From positions 1 to 43,167 of the forward strand of contig JAHPYZ010000038.1 of the NCBI GenBank assembly GCA_019058425.1: a stretch of 43,167 nt of DNA, read 5' to 3'. The position numbers were made by a program, and so were the translations under genes. Source of the stretch: Promethearchaeota archaeon (GTDB lineage: Archaea; Asgardarchaeota; Lokiarchaeia; Sigyniarchaeales; SOKP01). The notes beneath the pieces are model-generated. The model did not search any database. It had not been told where the DNA came from and worked only from the letters and a program-made list of their open reading frames with translations. Positions within the stretch are counted from its first letter, which is position 1, and each line of letters starts with the position of its first letter. Shown here in pieces: positions 1 through 8,223 of the stretch.

Positions 1-80
1 CCACTACACCCCATCCGTCCGCGGCATCCTCACCAGTGTAAAACCCGCTGGTTTCAGCCCGTGCGAATAAGGGACGTGTT
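1..80. other. GC-rich segment of unknown origin at the window edge
   Basis: The first 60 bases contain 37 G or C (about 62%), then composition drops abruptly to the AT-rich level of the rest. One imperfect dyad is visible (ACCAG ... CTGGT, about 32-52). In an AT-rich archaeon such an island usually marks a structured RNA, but I could not fold it into a tRNA and it lacks recognisable 5S, 16S, SRP or RNase P motifs. Open frames also run through it: a plus frame ends at TAA 68-70 and minus frames stay open, so it may instead be the end of a GC-rich foreign gene or a misjoined contig end. Confidence 0.3.
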
Positions 81-230
81 CCAAACTTCACATAAACAAT
101 ATTTATTAAAATGTGTTAATATTTCTTAATATTTCTAATATTTTTGATAACCTTAAACTTAATATACTTATTAAAATAAGAAAAAAATGTTTAACTTTAC
201 TATCTAGGTAAGTTTTGATTTGAGAAGAAC

Positions 231-2258
231 ATGAATTTGCAGAAAGAAGGAACAGTATATACCCCTGAAAATATAGCAAATTATATCGCTAAAACTGCAA
301 TTGAGAAGTTTCTGCTTGAAAAAACAAATAGTAAGTTCTCAAGTAAATTAATAAATTTAAATGAAGTATTTGAAACAAATCATAAAAAAAGAATTGAAAA
401 AGCAAGACTTGAATATATTTTTAAATTATTGCATTCTGTAAAAGTTTTAGATCCTGCTGTAGGCAGTGGACACTTTATAATCGCGGCATTAAAGTTTTTA
501 GAAGGATATTATCTTAACTTGAGAAGTATAGGAATAATAAACTGGTCTAATTATGAAATCAGAGAATACATTATATCAAATAACTTATTCGGTGTTGATA
601 TCGATATTGAAGCGATTATGGCAACGAAAAGACGACTATTAGCTGCACTTAAAGAGTTTATTACCATTACAGAAAATTCAAAGGTAATGCTAAAGATTAA
701 TGCAAATTTTAAGGAAGGTAACGCAATAGTTGGTTTTATAAGACAATCAGAAATTACTATTCCTGTTTGTAAAGATCTAAATTCTTCTTTTTATGAAGAA
801 ATAAAAAATGTGTTTAATTCTCACAAGGATTTAAAGAAAATTGAATTAACCGAAGAAGATAAGAAAGAAAGGGTCTTCAATTTAAAACCATTTCATTGGT
901 TTCATGATTTTCCAGAGATTATGGAAATGGGAGGTTTTGATATAATAATTGAAAATCCGCCTTATATCTCTAATAAGCAGTTAAATCCTTTAGAGAAGGC
1001 TATATTTCAAAATAAATATAAGACTCCTAAGGGTTTAATGAATATTTTTGGAATATTTATTGAACGTTCTATCGAGTTATGTCACTCGTCTTCAATAATT
1101 AGTGCTATAGTTCACAAAAATATTATTCGTTCTAATAATTACGATTTATTAAGAAAATATTTATTAGAGAACACTACAATTGAAGAAATCATTGATATAG
1201 GTGCTGGAGCTTTTCAATCAATAACAGCAGAAACGGTTATTATTATCTTAAAAACAAAAGCACCTCCAGAGGATCATAAGATATTGATAAAAACAAATTT
1301 CTCAATTCTAAATAACTCAATTAATAATGATTTTATGTTAAAGGAAATTAATCAAAAAACATATTTGGCACAGGAAAATTACAATTTCAATTTAGAGCTT
1401 CAATATGAAGAGTTGGATATTATCAATTATATAAAAGAAACAAAAGACTGTGATTTAATTGATTTTTTTGAAGCTAAAACCTGTATAGCAACTGGTAATA
1501 ATGAGAAATTTCTAGCAGATCATAAAATCAATGATTCATATAAGAAAACGCTGAGAGGAAAAAATATAGGACGTTATTATATAGAATTTGATGATCTATA
1601 TGTATTTTATGATGTAAAAACTCTTCATAGGGCAAGAAACGAATCCATATTTCAAAAACATGAAAAATTGATTATGCAAACTATTAGCTCAAATCTTACA
1701 GTAGCATATGACTCTGAGAATTATTATCCCTTAAGTACGTGTATTGCTATTATTCCTCAAAATAAGAAAAAAAATAATTTTAGTATAAAATATCTTCTCT
1801 TAGTATTGAATTCAAGACTAATGAATTTTTATTATGACTTTGTCTTCAATTTAGGCGCTAATCTAACTACTGAAATCTCTGTTAATAATCTCAATCGATT
1901 ACCACTTAAATCTATTCAAAATTATGGACTCTTTGATACGTTAGCAGATTTTATGTACCAGATGAATGAGAAAAAGGCTTTAAGAGAAGAAAATAAAGAA
2001 ACAATCGAATTTTTACAAGATTTGATTGATGGTATCATTACTGAGATATTTTTTTTTGACAAATTTCAATCAGATGGCTTAAATATAGAATTAATTAACC
2101 AAGTATCCAAACATATAATAAATAGAAAGTTTAATTCAATCGAACTGATTAAAGATTGTGTTAAAAATATACAGGATGATAAAAATATCTTAATCCGAAT
2201 AAAAAATATAAAAAACTATCCCTGGGTTAAAATTATAGAGAATTATATTAAAAAATAA
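231..2258 (+). CDS. Eco57I/TaqI-like N6-adenine DNA methyltransferase, no visible nuclease domain
   Basis: Predicted SAM-dependent DNA adenine methyltransferase. Seen: a YTP motif at residues 10-12, SAM-binding motif I DPAVGSGHF (74-82), a GVDID acidic motif near 121-125, and catalytic motif IV ENPPY (241-245) preceded by the FHWFHDFPE block typical of the Eco57I/type IIG group. The C-terminal ~300 residues resemble a TaqI-like target-recognition region. Type IIG enzymes usually carry an N-terminal PD-ExK nuclease and exceed 900 residues; this 675-residue protein begins almost directly at the methyltransferase domain. No restriction partner follows, because the next gene is a convergent MCP; one could lie before the window. 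It may therefore be an orphan methylase or half of a split system. A TATA-like AT block lies near 160-175. The family call is firm and the biological role is open. Confidence 0.85.
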   Translation: MNLQKEGTVYTPENIANYIAKTAIEKFLLEKTNSKFSSKLINLNEVFETNHKKRIEKARLEYIFKLLHSVKVLDPAVGSGHFIIAALKFLEGYYLNLRSIGIINWSNYEIREYIISNNLFGVDIDIEAIMATKRRLLAALKEFITITENSKVMLKINANFKEGNAIVGFIRQSEITIPVCKDLNSSFYEEIKNVFNSHKDLKKIELTEEDKKERVFNLKPFHWFHDFPEIMEMGGFDIIIENPPYISNKQLNPLEKAIFQNKYKTPKGLMNIFGIFIERSIELCHSSSIISAIVHKNIIRSNNYDLLRKYLLENTTIEEIIDIGAGAFQSITAETVIIILKTKAPPEDHKILIKTNFSILNNSINNDFMLKEINQKTYLAQENYNFNLELQYEELDIINYIKETKDCDLIDFFEAKTCIATGNNEKFLADHKINDSYKKTLRGKNIGRYYIEFDDLYVFYDVKTLHRARNESIFQKHEKLIMQTISSNLTVAYDSENYYPLSTCIAIIPQNKKKNNFSIKYLLLVLNSRLMNFYYDFVFNLGANLTTEISVNNLNRLPLKSIQNYGLFDTLADFMYQMNEKKALREENKETIEFLQDLIDGIITEIFFFDKFQSDGLNIELINQVSKHIINRKFNSIELIKDCVKNIQDDKNILIRIKNIKNYPWVKIIENYIKK

Positions 2259-2302
2259 AGTAGAATAGTAGGGAATAAACGCTCTATTAAGAAAAATTTT
2301 AA

Positions 2303-2331
2303 GCTAGAATGAGAATATTTCTCATTCTAGC
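2303..2331. terminator. Perfect 13-bp inverted repeat between convergent genes
   Basis: GCTAGAATGAGAA (2303-2315) is the exact reverse complement of 2319-2331, with a 3-base TAT loop. It lies between the stops of the methyltransferase (2258) and the MCP-like gene (2457), which converge. On the minus strand the hairpin is followed by a T-rich stretch, so a terminator for the MCP transcript, or a bidirectional one, is the simplest reading. Confidence 0.55.
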
Positions 2332-2355
2332 CAAAAAAATGTATATTGGAAAAAG

Positions 2356-2374
2356 AATAATCCAATGGATTATT
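2356..2374. terminator. Second short inverted repeat in the same convergent gap
   Basis: AATAATCCA (2356-2364) and TGGATTATT (2366-2374) are perfect complements around one base. About 7 bases later a CCCTGGG followed by a T run (2381-2396) could end plus-strand transcription. This is weak on its own but fits a terminator zone between convergent genes. Confidence 0.3.
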
Positions 2375-2456
2375 GCTTGACCCTGGGATTTTTTCTAATA
2401 GTAATCTTGAAAAAAAAACTTTCTCTATAATTCCACTCCTAATTTGAAGTATCATG

Positions 2457-3551
2457 TTATGCTAAAGTTGTTTTTAACTTATCAGCAAGAGTTCCAAGCT
2501 TATGAGAAGTTGAGGTGATCTCTTCCATAGATGCGGTTTGCTGTTCAGCAGAGGAGCTAATTTCTTCCATTGAGTTAAAAGAAAACTTAATTTTATCTAA
2601 AATCAGGTTTATTTTATTTCCTGAATTTCTAACAGCTTGCTTGGATTCTTCTGCGAGTTTTCTAACTTCATCAGCTACTACAGCAAAACCCCTACCTTGC
2701 TCACCTGCTCTTCCAGCTTCTATACTCGCATTTAATGCAAGTAAATTAGTTTGATCAGAAATACTTGTAATTATATTCATAATTTCTTGAATTTCATTTG
2801 AGGATGTTAAAACATCTTGAGAAACTTTGGCTACTTCTTGGGTAGATGTAGAAATCTCTTCTGAAGCCGTATTGACCTCACTTGCACTAGCAGCTAATTC
2901 AGTGGATATATTAGAAACATTAATACTTGCCTGTAATGCAGAATCTATAACTGTCTTCAAAGCATTACTTGTTTCATGAATTCTTAATTCAGTAATCGCG
3001 ACGATCCCCATTATGAGATATATTATAACCATGAATGTTTGTGAAAAATTACTAAAATCCTGACCACCTTCATATGATGTTGGATTCGTAAAAGCTGATA
3101 ATAAACTAATAATACCTCCTATAAAGTTTAGAGCATAAAACGCATGTAAAATTGACCGTTTCTTTAGATAAATCCTTATAATTAAAACTAAGCACGTTGA
3201 TAGGAATACTAATAATATAAGGTAAAAACTCATTTCGCCAATACTCATTGTTACGACTGCTGGGAGTAGTTTTGTTGCTGTTATCTTTAATTTTTTGTTT
3301 TTATGAAATGTTTCCCTATATTCTCTAATTACCGCATACATTAAAAGAAAAGTCCCCCCTGTGAAAAAGATCATTGCCATAGGATTAACGTCGCTTTCAG
3401 AAGGGATGGCATTAGCTACGTAACCAACAGCACTGACTACACAAGAAATATACCAAAAACGTAAATCCTTCCTTTTTCTGTAGGCTTGAGTGAAAATTAT
3501 GCATGCAATAATCATTACAATTCCATGAATCATATTAAGCATCATTGCCAT
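2457..3551 (-). CDS. MCP-like signalling protein with multi-pass membrane sensor
   Basis: The N-terminal ~190 residues hold about six or seven hydrophobic segments with almost no outer domain. The C-terminus (~205-364) is a short methyl-accepting chemotaxis signalling helix pair whose hairpin tip is clear: [20 protein letters not shown] followed by [15 protein letters not shown] (269-303). The tip normally binds CheW and CheA, but no che genes are in the window. There is no HAMP domain, and the cytoplasmic part is shorter than in standard MCPs. The membrane part resembles that of the histidine kinase at 4678-7515 (IIRIYLKKR here, LLRIYIKKR there). The ATG at 3551 is used; several Met codons follow closely, and an AGGAG lies 15 bases upstream, which would equally suit a slightly later Met. 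Confidence 0.85.
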   Translation of the reverse strand: MAMMLNMIHGIVMIIACIIFTQAYRKRKDLRFWYISCVVSAVGYVANAIPSESDVNPMAMIFFTGGTFLLMYAVIREYRETFHKNKKLKITATKLLPAVVTMSIGEMSFYLILLVFLSTCLVLIIRIYLKKRSILHAFYALNFIGGIISLLSAFTNPTSYEGGQDFSNFSQTFMVIIYLIMGIVAITELRIHETSNALKTVIDSALQASINVSNISTELAASASEVNTASEEISTSTQEVAKVSQDVLTSSNEIQEIMNIITSISDQTNLLALNASIEAGRAGEQGRGFAVVADEVRKLAEESKQAVRNSGNKINLILDKIKFSFNSMEEISSSAEQQTASMEEITSTSHKLGTLADKLKTTLA

Positions 3552-3781
3552 TTTTTTAAATCACTTCTCCTATTTTTCAGATATTTTTATTTTTGTTTAT
3601 TATAATAAAACAATTATTATTATAAAAAATGAAAGAATTATTATATAAATATTCGTGAATAAATAATCTATCGTTACTGCGTGGACAAATTAATTTGTTG
3701 AATTCTTTCATATTTAAATAACTATATAAATGTGAAAAATATAATTAATTATGTAAATAAAGTATAATTTATTGAGATTTT
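3552..3781. promoter_or_regulatory. Divergent promoter region between the MCP-like gene and the RHH-HisKA-REC gene
   Basis: This is a very AT-rich 230-base gap between divergent genes. It has several TATA-like runs, including TATAATAAAAC near 3601 and TTATATAAATATTC near 3640-3655, which could serve either direction. No clear operator was seen. Confidence 0.35.
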
Positions 3782-4669
3782 TTGGTGGGAATCATCTCTG
3801 GTAATACTAAAAAGACAGCAGATATGCTTAAGTATGAAAACTTAACTGGAAAACATTCAATTTGGAGAGGCTATATTACAGAGGGATATAAAAAGTGGAA
3901 AAAGGGGGAAAAAGAGTATTATTTAGACCAAAAAAGAATAACTTTTTATGTTCCAGAAGCATTAAAAGAAGATTGGAAAGTTTTTGCCTAAGAAAACGAT
4001 TATACCACATTATCTAATTTAATAAGAGAAAGTGTCGATCTATTCATAAAATATAGACCATATGATAATGCGAAATTTTTAGATGTTAATTTATTATCAA
4101 AAATTTCCCATGAATTAAAACAGCCTTTAACATTAATTAAGGCTTACTTACAACTGTTTTTAAAAACATACAAGAGTAAGATAGATGATAATGCCAATGA
4201 TATGCTAAAAAATGTGATTAAACAAGCTCAATCGCTTGAGAATATTATTTATGAAAATTTTGAATCACCCAAAGAGGAGATTGATAAAGTTATGGAAGAA
4301 GAAAAAAACCAATATGATATACTACTTATAGAGGATAATATTGAGACTGTAAAGTTTTTAACTCATTATTTTAAGACAAATGGTTATTCATGTAAGGGAA
4401 TTATGAGAGGAATTCAAGCACTCAAAGAATTAAAAAACATAAAACCGAAATTAATATTGCTTGATATAATATTACCTGATATCAGTGGATATGAGGTTAT
4501 AAAAACACTGAGATTTGAATATTTATATAAAGACTTACCAATTTTCTTTTTAACAGCCGTACCTGGTTCTGATGTTGAAGAGAAAGCAAAAGATCTTAAA
4601 GCTACAGGTTTAATTTTAAAACCATTTGATTTAGAACAATTAGATATAGTTTTTGACTATTTAAAATAA
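3782..4669 (+). pseudogene. RHH - HisKA - receiver signalling gene interrupted by an in-frame TAA
   Basis: One frame runs from 3782 to 4669 apart from a single TAA at 3989-3991. Before it, the protein reads KRITFYVPEALKEDWKVFA, the first half of a ribbon-helix-helix-like fold. After it, ENDYTTLSNLIRESVDLFI completes that fold. A HisKA-like phosphoacceptor motif (ISHELKQPLT, about 4109-4138) follows, with no ATPase domain, and then a receiver domain. The receiver has acidic E-D in LLIEDN (4331-4336), a phosphoacceptor Asp in LLDIILPD, Thr in FFLTA, and Lys in LKPF. No ATG occurs in frame between the stop and 4202, so the HisKA part has no start of its own. The upstream start is TTG 3782 or GTG 3785, with an ATG at 3824. 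A single C-to-T change (CAA to TAA) would explain the break. A strain-level pseudogene, a sequencing error or readthrough remain possible. It converges, 8 bases apart, with a histidine kinase that is a plausible phosphodonor. Confidence 0.75.
4202..4669 (+). CDS. Receiver-domain part of the interrupted signalling gene, possibly expressed alone
   Basis: From the internal ATG at 4202 the 155-residue product would contain a linker helix plus a complete receiver domain: E44-D45 acidic pocket, D88 phosphoacceptor, T118 switch residue and K140. It could act as a stand-alone response regulator without an output domain, a common archaeal form. I saw no strong ribosome-binding site before this ATG. 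The preceding frame clearly encodes the HisKA part of the same protein, so I regard this as the intact 3' half of a broken gene rather than an independent gene. Confidence 0.45.
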   Translation: MLKNVIKQAQSLENIIYENFESPKEEIDKVMEEEKNQYDILLIEDNIETVKFLTHYFKTNGYSCKGIMRGIQALKELKNIKPKLILLDIILPDISGYEVIKTLRFEYLYKDLPIFFLTAVPGSDVEEKAKDLKATGLILKPFDLEQLDIVFDYLK

Positions 4670-4677
4670 GATCATTA

Positions 4678-7515
4678 TTATTTAAAAAGTTGAATTTTAA
4701 CTACCGCTCCTTTATTTCTCCCTTCAGACTCTACTAAAATTTTTCCACCATGCAATTCAACAATTTCGTTTGATATATATAATCCCAATCCTGAACCTTC
4801 AATATCGACATCTAATCCCATACCATATCGTTCTATTTTACCAAATTTTTCAAAAATTTTATTCATTTCATTTTCAGTTATTCCTACTCCATTATCTTCA
4901 ACTATAATTTCAATATGATCCATTTGTTCTTTAAGACTAATATTTACTCTACCTCCTTTAGGTGTATTTTTAATTGCATTAGAGATAATATTTGTAATCG
5001 CCTGTTCCAATCTAAATTTATCTACATTTATTGTTAAAAATTCTGGAAGTGTTGTATTGAGTGATATTTGCCTTTGATTCGCCATATAAGTCATTTCAGC
5101 TACACAATCTCCAACAATTTTGCCCAAATTTTCCTCTTTCTTTTCTAATACTAATTTTTTCGACTCAAGTCTCGAGACATCTAATAAATTATCAATAAGT
5201 TCTTTAAGACGTATTGCACCATGATAAGCGATATTAAGATAATATAAGATATCATCATTCAACTTGGCTTTTTCCTTGAAAAGTAGTATTTGGACAACTC
5301 CATATAATGATGTTAATGGTGTTTTTAACTCATGGGAGATTCTTGTAATAAGATCTTTTCTAGTCTCGTGAAGTTCCAAAAGCTTTTTGTTTTCTTCAAG
5401 TATTAATCTTTCAGCTTCCATTTTTTCAGTTATATCTCTTATAATTGCTTGAACATAGAATTTATCTTCAAAAAAAATCCTACTTACTGATATTTCGGTA
5501 TCGAATAGCGTTCCGTCTCTTTTTTTATGTTGAAAATAAACTCTCTGTGGTTCTCCGTCTAGAGCTTTTTGTCCAAACCTTAAGCCTTCTTTTCTTGAAT
5601 TTTTACCATCTGGTTGTTTTTTGGGAGATATATCCCATGGTGTTAAACCCGTAAATTCTGAAATATCTTGATAACCAAACATTTTTACAGCCATAGTGTT
5701 GGCATCAATAATATTTTCCCCCTCAGTTACAAATATCGCGTCATTCGCACCATCAAATAAACTCCGGTATTTTTGTTCCGAATCCCTAAGTTTTTCTTCT
5801 GCCAGTTTTCTCTCTGAGATATCTCTCACTGATGTAATCCACCCAATCATCTCTCCATTATCATTATTATAGCTATTTGATATGGTAGCAACCCAAATAT
5901 AATGACCGTCTTTATGTCGCCATCGTTGTTCAATTTCGCTAGGTCCTATTATTTTTTTCTCTTTGATTGATTTTTTGTAAAATTCTAGTAGCACTTCACG
6001 GTCTTCTGGATGTATTAACTCAAACATTATTTTATTCGCTTCCTCCTCAGTATAACCTAGAAGATTTGTATATTGAGGAGAAATGTAAAGATGGTTGCCT
6101 TCGAAGCTGGTAACTAAAATAATATCAGTGGTATTTTCAATTATTCTCTTATATTTCTTTTCTGATTCTTCTAATAATTGTTCTGTTTGTTTACGTTTAT
6201 TAATATCCCTTAAAGAAGTGATATATCCAGCTTTTTGGTTTTGTTCATCATAATAATCATTTGTAGTTCCAGTAAACCAGACATATTCTCCTTTAATATT
6301 ACGAATTCGAAATTCTATCTCATCCTTAATCAATACTTCTCTTTCTTTTAAAGATTCTTCATACATCTCTAAAAGTTTTTTTCGATCATCTGGATGAATG
6401 ATTTCAAGTAGAATTTTTGGTTGGATATTTGTCCATCCTAATTTTTTTGTAAGTTGTGGTGATATATAAAGGTGTTCTTGATTGTATCCAGTTACAATTA
6501 GTATATCAGATGTATTTTCCACAATGTTTTGAAAAGTTGATTCTGCTTCTATTAATTTTTGTTTAGATTGTTTTTGCTCAGTAATATCATCAAAAACAGT
6601 AATAAATTTATTCTTTTCGGAAGAAATAACAGATATCCGGAAATGCTTATTCATTGGAGGAAAATATGTTTCAAAAGAGTAAGGCTCCAATGTCATAGCT
6701 ACTTTGGAATAGACATCTAAGTAAGGTGCACTCTTTAATTGATATACTTCAGTAGCAGGTTTACTTATTACATCTTTTCTCTTAAGAGCTAAAATTTGCT
6801 CAAATTGAGGGTTAACATCAGTTAGAATATAATCAATAGGTATTTTATTATGATCAAGTACGATCTTATGATACGCAATTCCACTAGTTGCACCATTAAA
6901 TAAATCCCTATACTTTTTTTCTGATCCCTCTAATTGTTTTTCTACAGGAGCTGCTAATCCTATTGTTAAAAGAAAAGACACTGTACTAAAGTTTCCTACA
7001 TAACTTAGTTCCCAAGAGCCTGTAATTTCATAATAATATAGGATTGTTGCGATAATTGTTATTATAGCCGATGTGAGAGTTAAAAACATAAAAGCATATG
7101 TTACATTTCTTTTTTTTATATATATCCGCAATAGCATGCCTAGTGTTGATACTAATATTATTAAAATAGCAATTTGAATAGAAATCAATGTTATTGTATT
7201 AGAACTTAAGATTAATACAAGAATACTAAAATTCTTTCTAATCCTTGGTTTCTGTTTAAGAAAAAGAGTATAGTATTCATAAGAAACTGCTGAAATGAAT
7301 ATAAGCACTGCTATTAAATAAAATACATTCCCAATCAAACGAAAATAGCTATTAAATTCTTGTAAGTACACAAATATGGATCCTACTGCAAATTGAATGC
7401 AACCAATCATCCAAGGTAATAGATCTCTTTTCTTTATAAAGGCATAACCAAATACGATTGTAGCAATACAAGTGTATATAGCGATAATCAAATCAAGAAT
7501 TTGTTCTTCAAGCAT
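4678..7515 (-). CDS. Membrane histidine kinase with four PAS domains
   Basis: Order: a multi-pass membrane module (residues ~1-190), four PAS domains (~202-317, ~325-443, ~453-571, ~582-699), HisKA with phosphoacceptor H728 in ISHELKTPLT, and a complete HATPase_c domain with N-box (about 838-850), DNGVG (874-878) and GSGLGL (907-912). PAS2 and PAS3 are of the PAS_3 type (HPDD and HPED motifs, WxxxI repeats) and look like a tandem duplication. The kinase core appears intact. There is no receiver domain at its own C-terminus; the convergent gene ending 8 bases away encodes one. The membrane module resembles that of the MCP at 2457-3551. The ligand cannot be read from the sequence; PAS domains often sense redox, light or small molecules. 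Confidence 0.92.
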   Translation of the reverse strand: MLEEQILDLIIAIYTCIATIVFGYAFIKKRDLLPWMIGCIQFAVGSIFVYLQEFNSYFRLIGNVFYLIAVLIFISAVSYEYYTLFLKQKPRIRKNFSILVLILSSNTITLISIQIAILIILVSTLGMLLRIYIKKRNVTYAFMFLTLTSAIITIIATILYYYEITGSWELSYVGNFSTVSFLLTIGLAAPVEKQLEGSEKKYRDLFNGATSGIAYHKIVLDHNKIPIDYILTDVNPQFEQILALKRKDVISKPATEVYQLKSAPYLDVYSKVAMTLEPYSFETYFPPMNKHFRISVISSEKNKFITVFDDITEQKQSKQKLIEAESTFQNIVENTSDILIVTGYNQEHLYISPQLTKKLGWTNIQPKILLEIIHPDDRKKLLEMYEESLKEREVLIKDEIEFRIRNIKGEYVWFTGTTNDYYDEQNQKAGYITSLRDINKRKQTEQLLEESEKKYKRIIENTTDIILVTSFEGNHLYISPQYTNLLGYTEEEANKIMFELIHPEDREVLLEFYKKSIKEKKIIGPSEIEQRWRHKDGHYIWVATISNSYNNDNGEMIGWITSVRDISERKLAEEKLRDSEQKYRSLFDGANDAIFVTEGENIIDANTMAVKMFGYQDISEFTGLTPWDISPKKQPDGKNSRKEGLRFGQKALDGEPQRVYFQHKKRDGTLFDTEISVSRIFFEDKFYVQAIIRDITEKMEAERLILEENKKLLELHETRKDLITRISHELKTPLTSLYGVVQILLFKEKAKLNDDILYYLNIAYHGAIRLKELIDNLLDVSRLESKKLVLEKKEENLGKIVGDCVAEMTYMANQRQISLNTTLPEFLTINVDKFRLEQAITNIISNAIKNTPKGGRVNISLKEQMDHIEIIVEDNGVGITENEMNKIFEKFGKIERYGMGLDVDIEGSGLGLYISNEIVELHGGKILVESEGRNKGAVVKIQLFK

Positions 7516-7734
7516 AAATAGAAATTAATAGTTTTGTAATATATAATTTTGTCATATGAAAAATTACGGTAATTAATGTATTTTGCTTGTATAGTCTAAC
7601 CCAACTAAACCTATAATAGAGTTAGAGTCTTTTTATTAATTAACCTAAATTTTACGATATTAACCTTAGTAGATTAGAAAGTGGATATAATAAGAAATCT
7701 ATTATAGAATTAATTAATTTTATAACTTGATTCT

Positions 7735-8208
7735 ATGTCAAAAAACAATTCTTCATCAGAAAAAGTTAAGTTAACAATACAAATTAATAATTTAATAACT
7801 ATATATGAACAAAAAGCTGAATGTGGCATTTTCTTTAAACTAGAGCAAGAAAAATCACCCCTAGAAATTATTGGTGTATTAGACTTTTTAAAAGACAGAA
7901 TAAAGAGATGGGGGAATACAAATCTCTTTAGTTACCATGGAAATTTATTTAGGAGAGGAGATGTTCTTGTAGTGGGGGCAAGGCATTTAGAAGAAGCTAT
8001 AAGCATAATAATATATATGTATTTATCTAATGTTGTTGACAATGAGAATGGAATTAGTTATCTAATTGAAAAATTAAGCTCTTCACTTGATCTTGAAATA
8101 TTTTTAAGAGATAATTTAGCAGAAAATATTGAGAAAGGTCTTCCCACTAAACCAGATTTGGAATTAAAAATAATAAATCATTTAGATAATATATTAAAAG
8201 ATCAATAG
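7735..8208 (+). CDS. Hypothetical protein, 157 residues
   Basis: I do not recognise this protein. It is soluble and of mixed helix and strand, with a charged N-terminus, a central GNLFRRGDVLVVGARHLEEA stretch (about 62-81) and a Lys/Asp-rich C-terminus. There is no signal peptide, membrane helix or Cys cluster. The codon pattern is like that of neighbouring genes and the frame is clean, so it is probably real. It stands alone on the plus strand between a divergent kinase and a convergent MFS gene. The upstream 219 bases hold an imperfect dyad (TCTAAC 7595-7600 with GTTAGA 7621-7626). Confidence 0.6.
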   Translation: MSKNNSSSEKVKLTIQINNLITIYEQKAECGIFFKLEQEKSPLEIIGVLDFLKDRIKRWGNTNLFSYHGNLFRRGDVLVVGARHLEEAISIIIYMYLSNVVDNENGISYLIEKLSSSLDLEIFLRDNLAENIEKGLPTKPDLELKIINHLDNILKDQ

Positions 8209-8223
8209 AATAAATTCAGAATA

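Noticed and set aside
1-60. A tRNA on the minus strand suggested by GGACGGATGGGGTGTAGTGG
   Set aside because: The spacing from the would-be acceptor stem to the A14-like base is two bases too long, U8 does not line up, and no matching T-arm or anticodon arm was found.
3989-3991. Genetic-code reassignment of UAA
   Set aside because: All other genes here end normally at TAA and no second internal TAA breaks a conserved domain, so a point mutation, sequence error or single-site readthrough is more likely.
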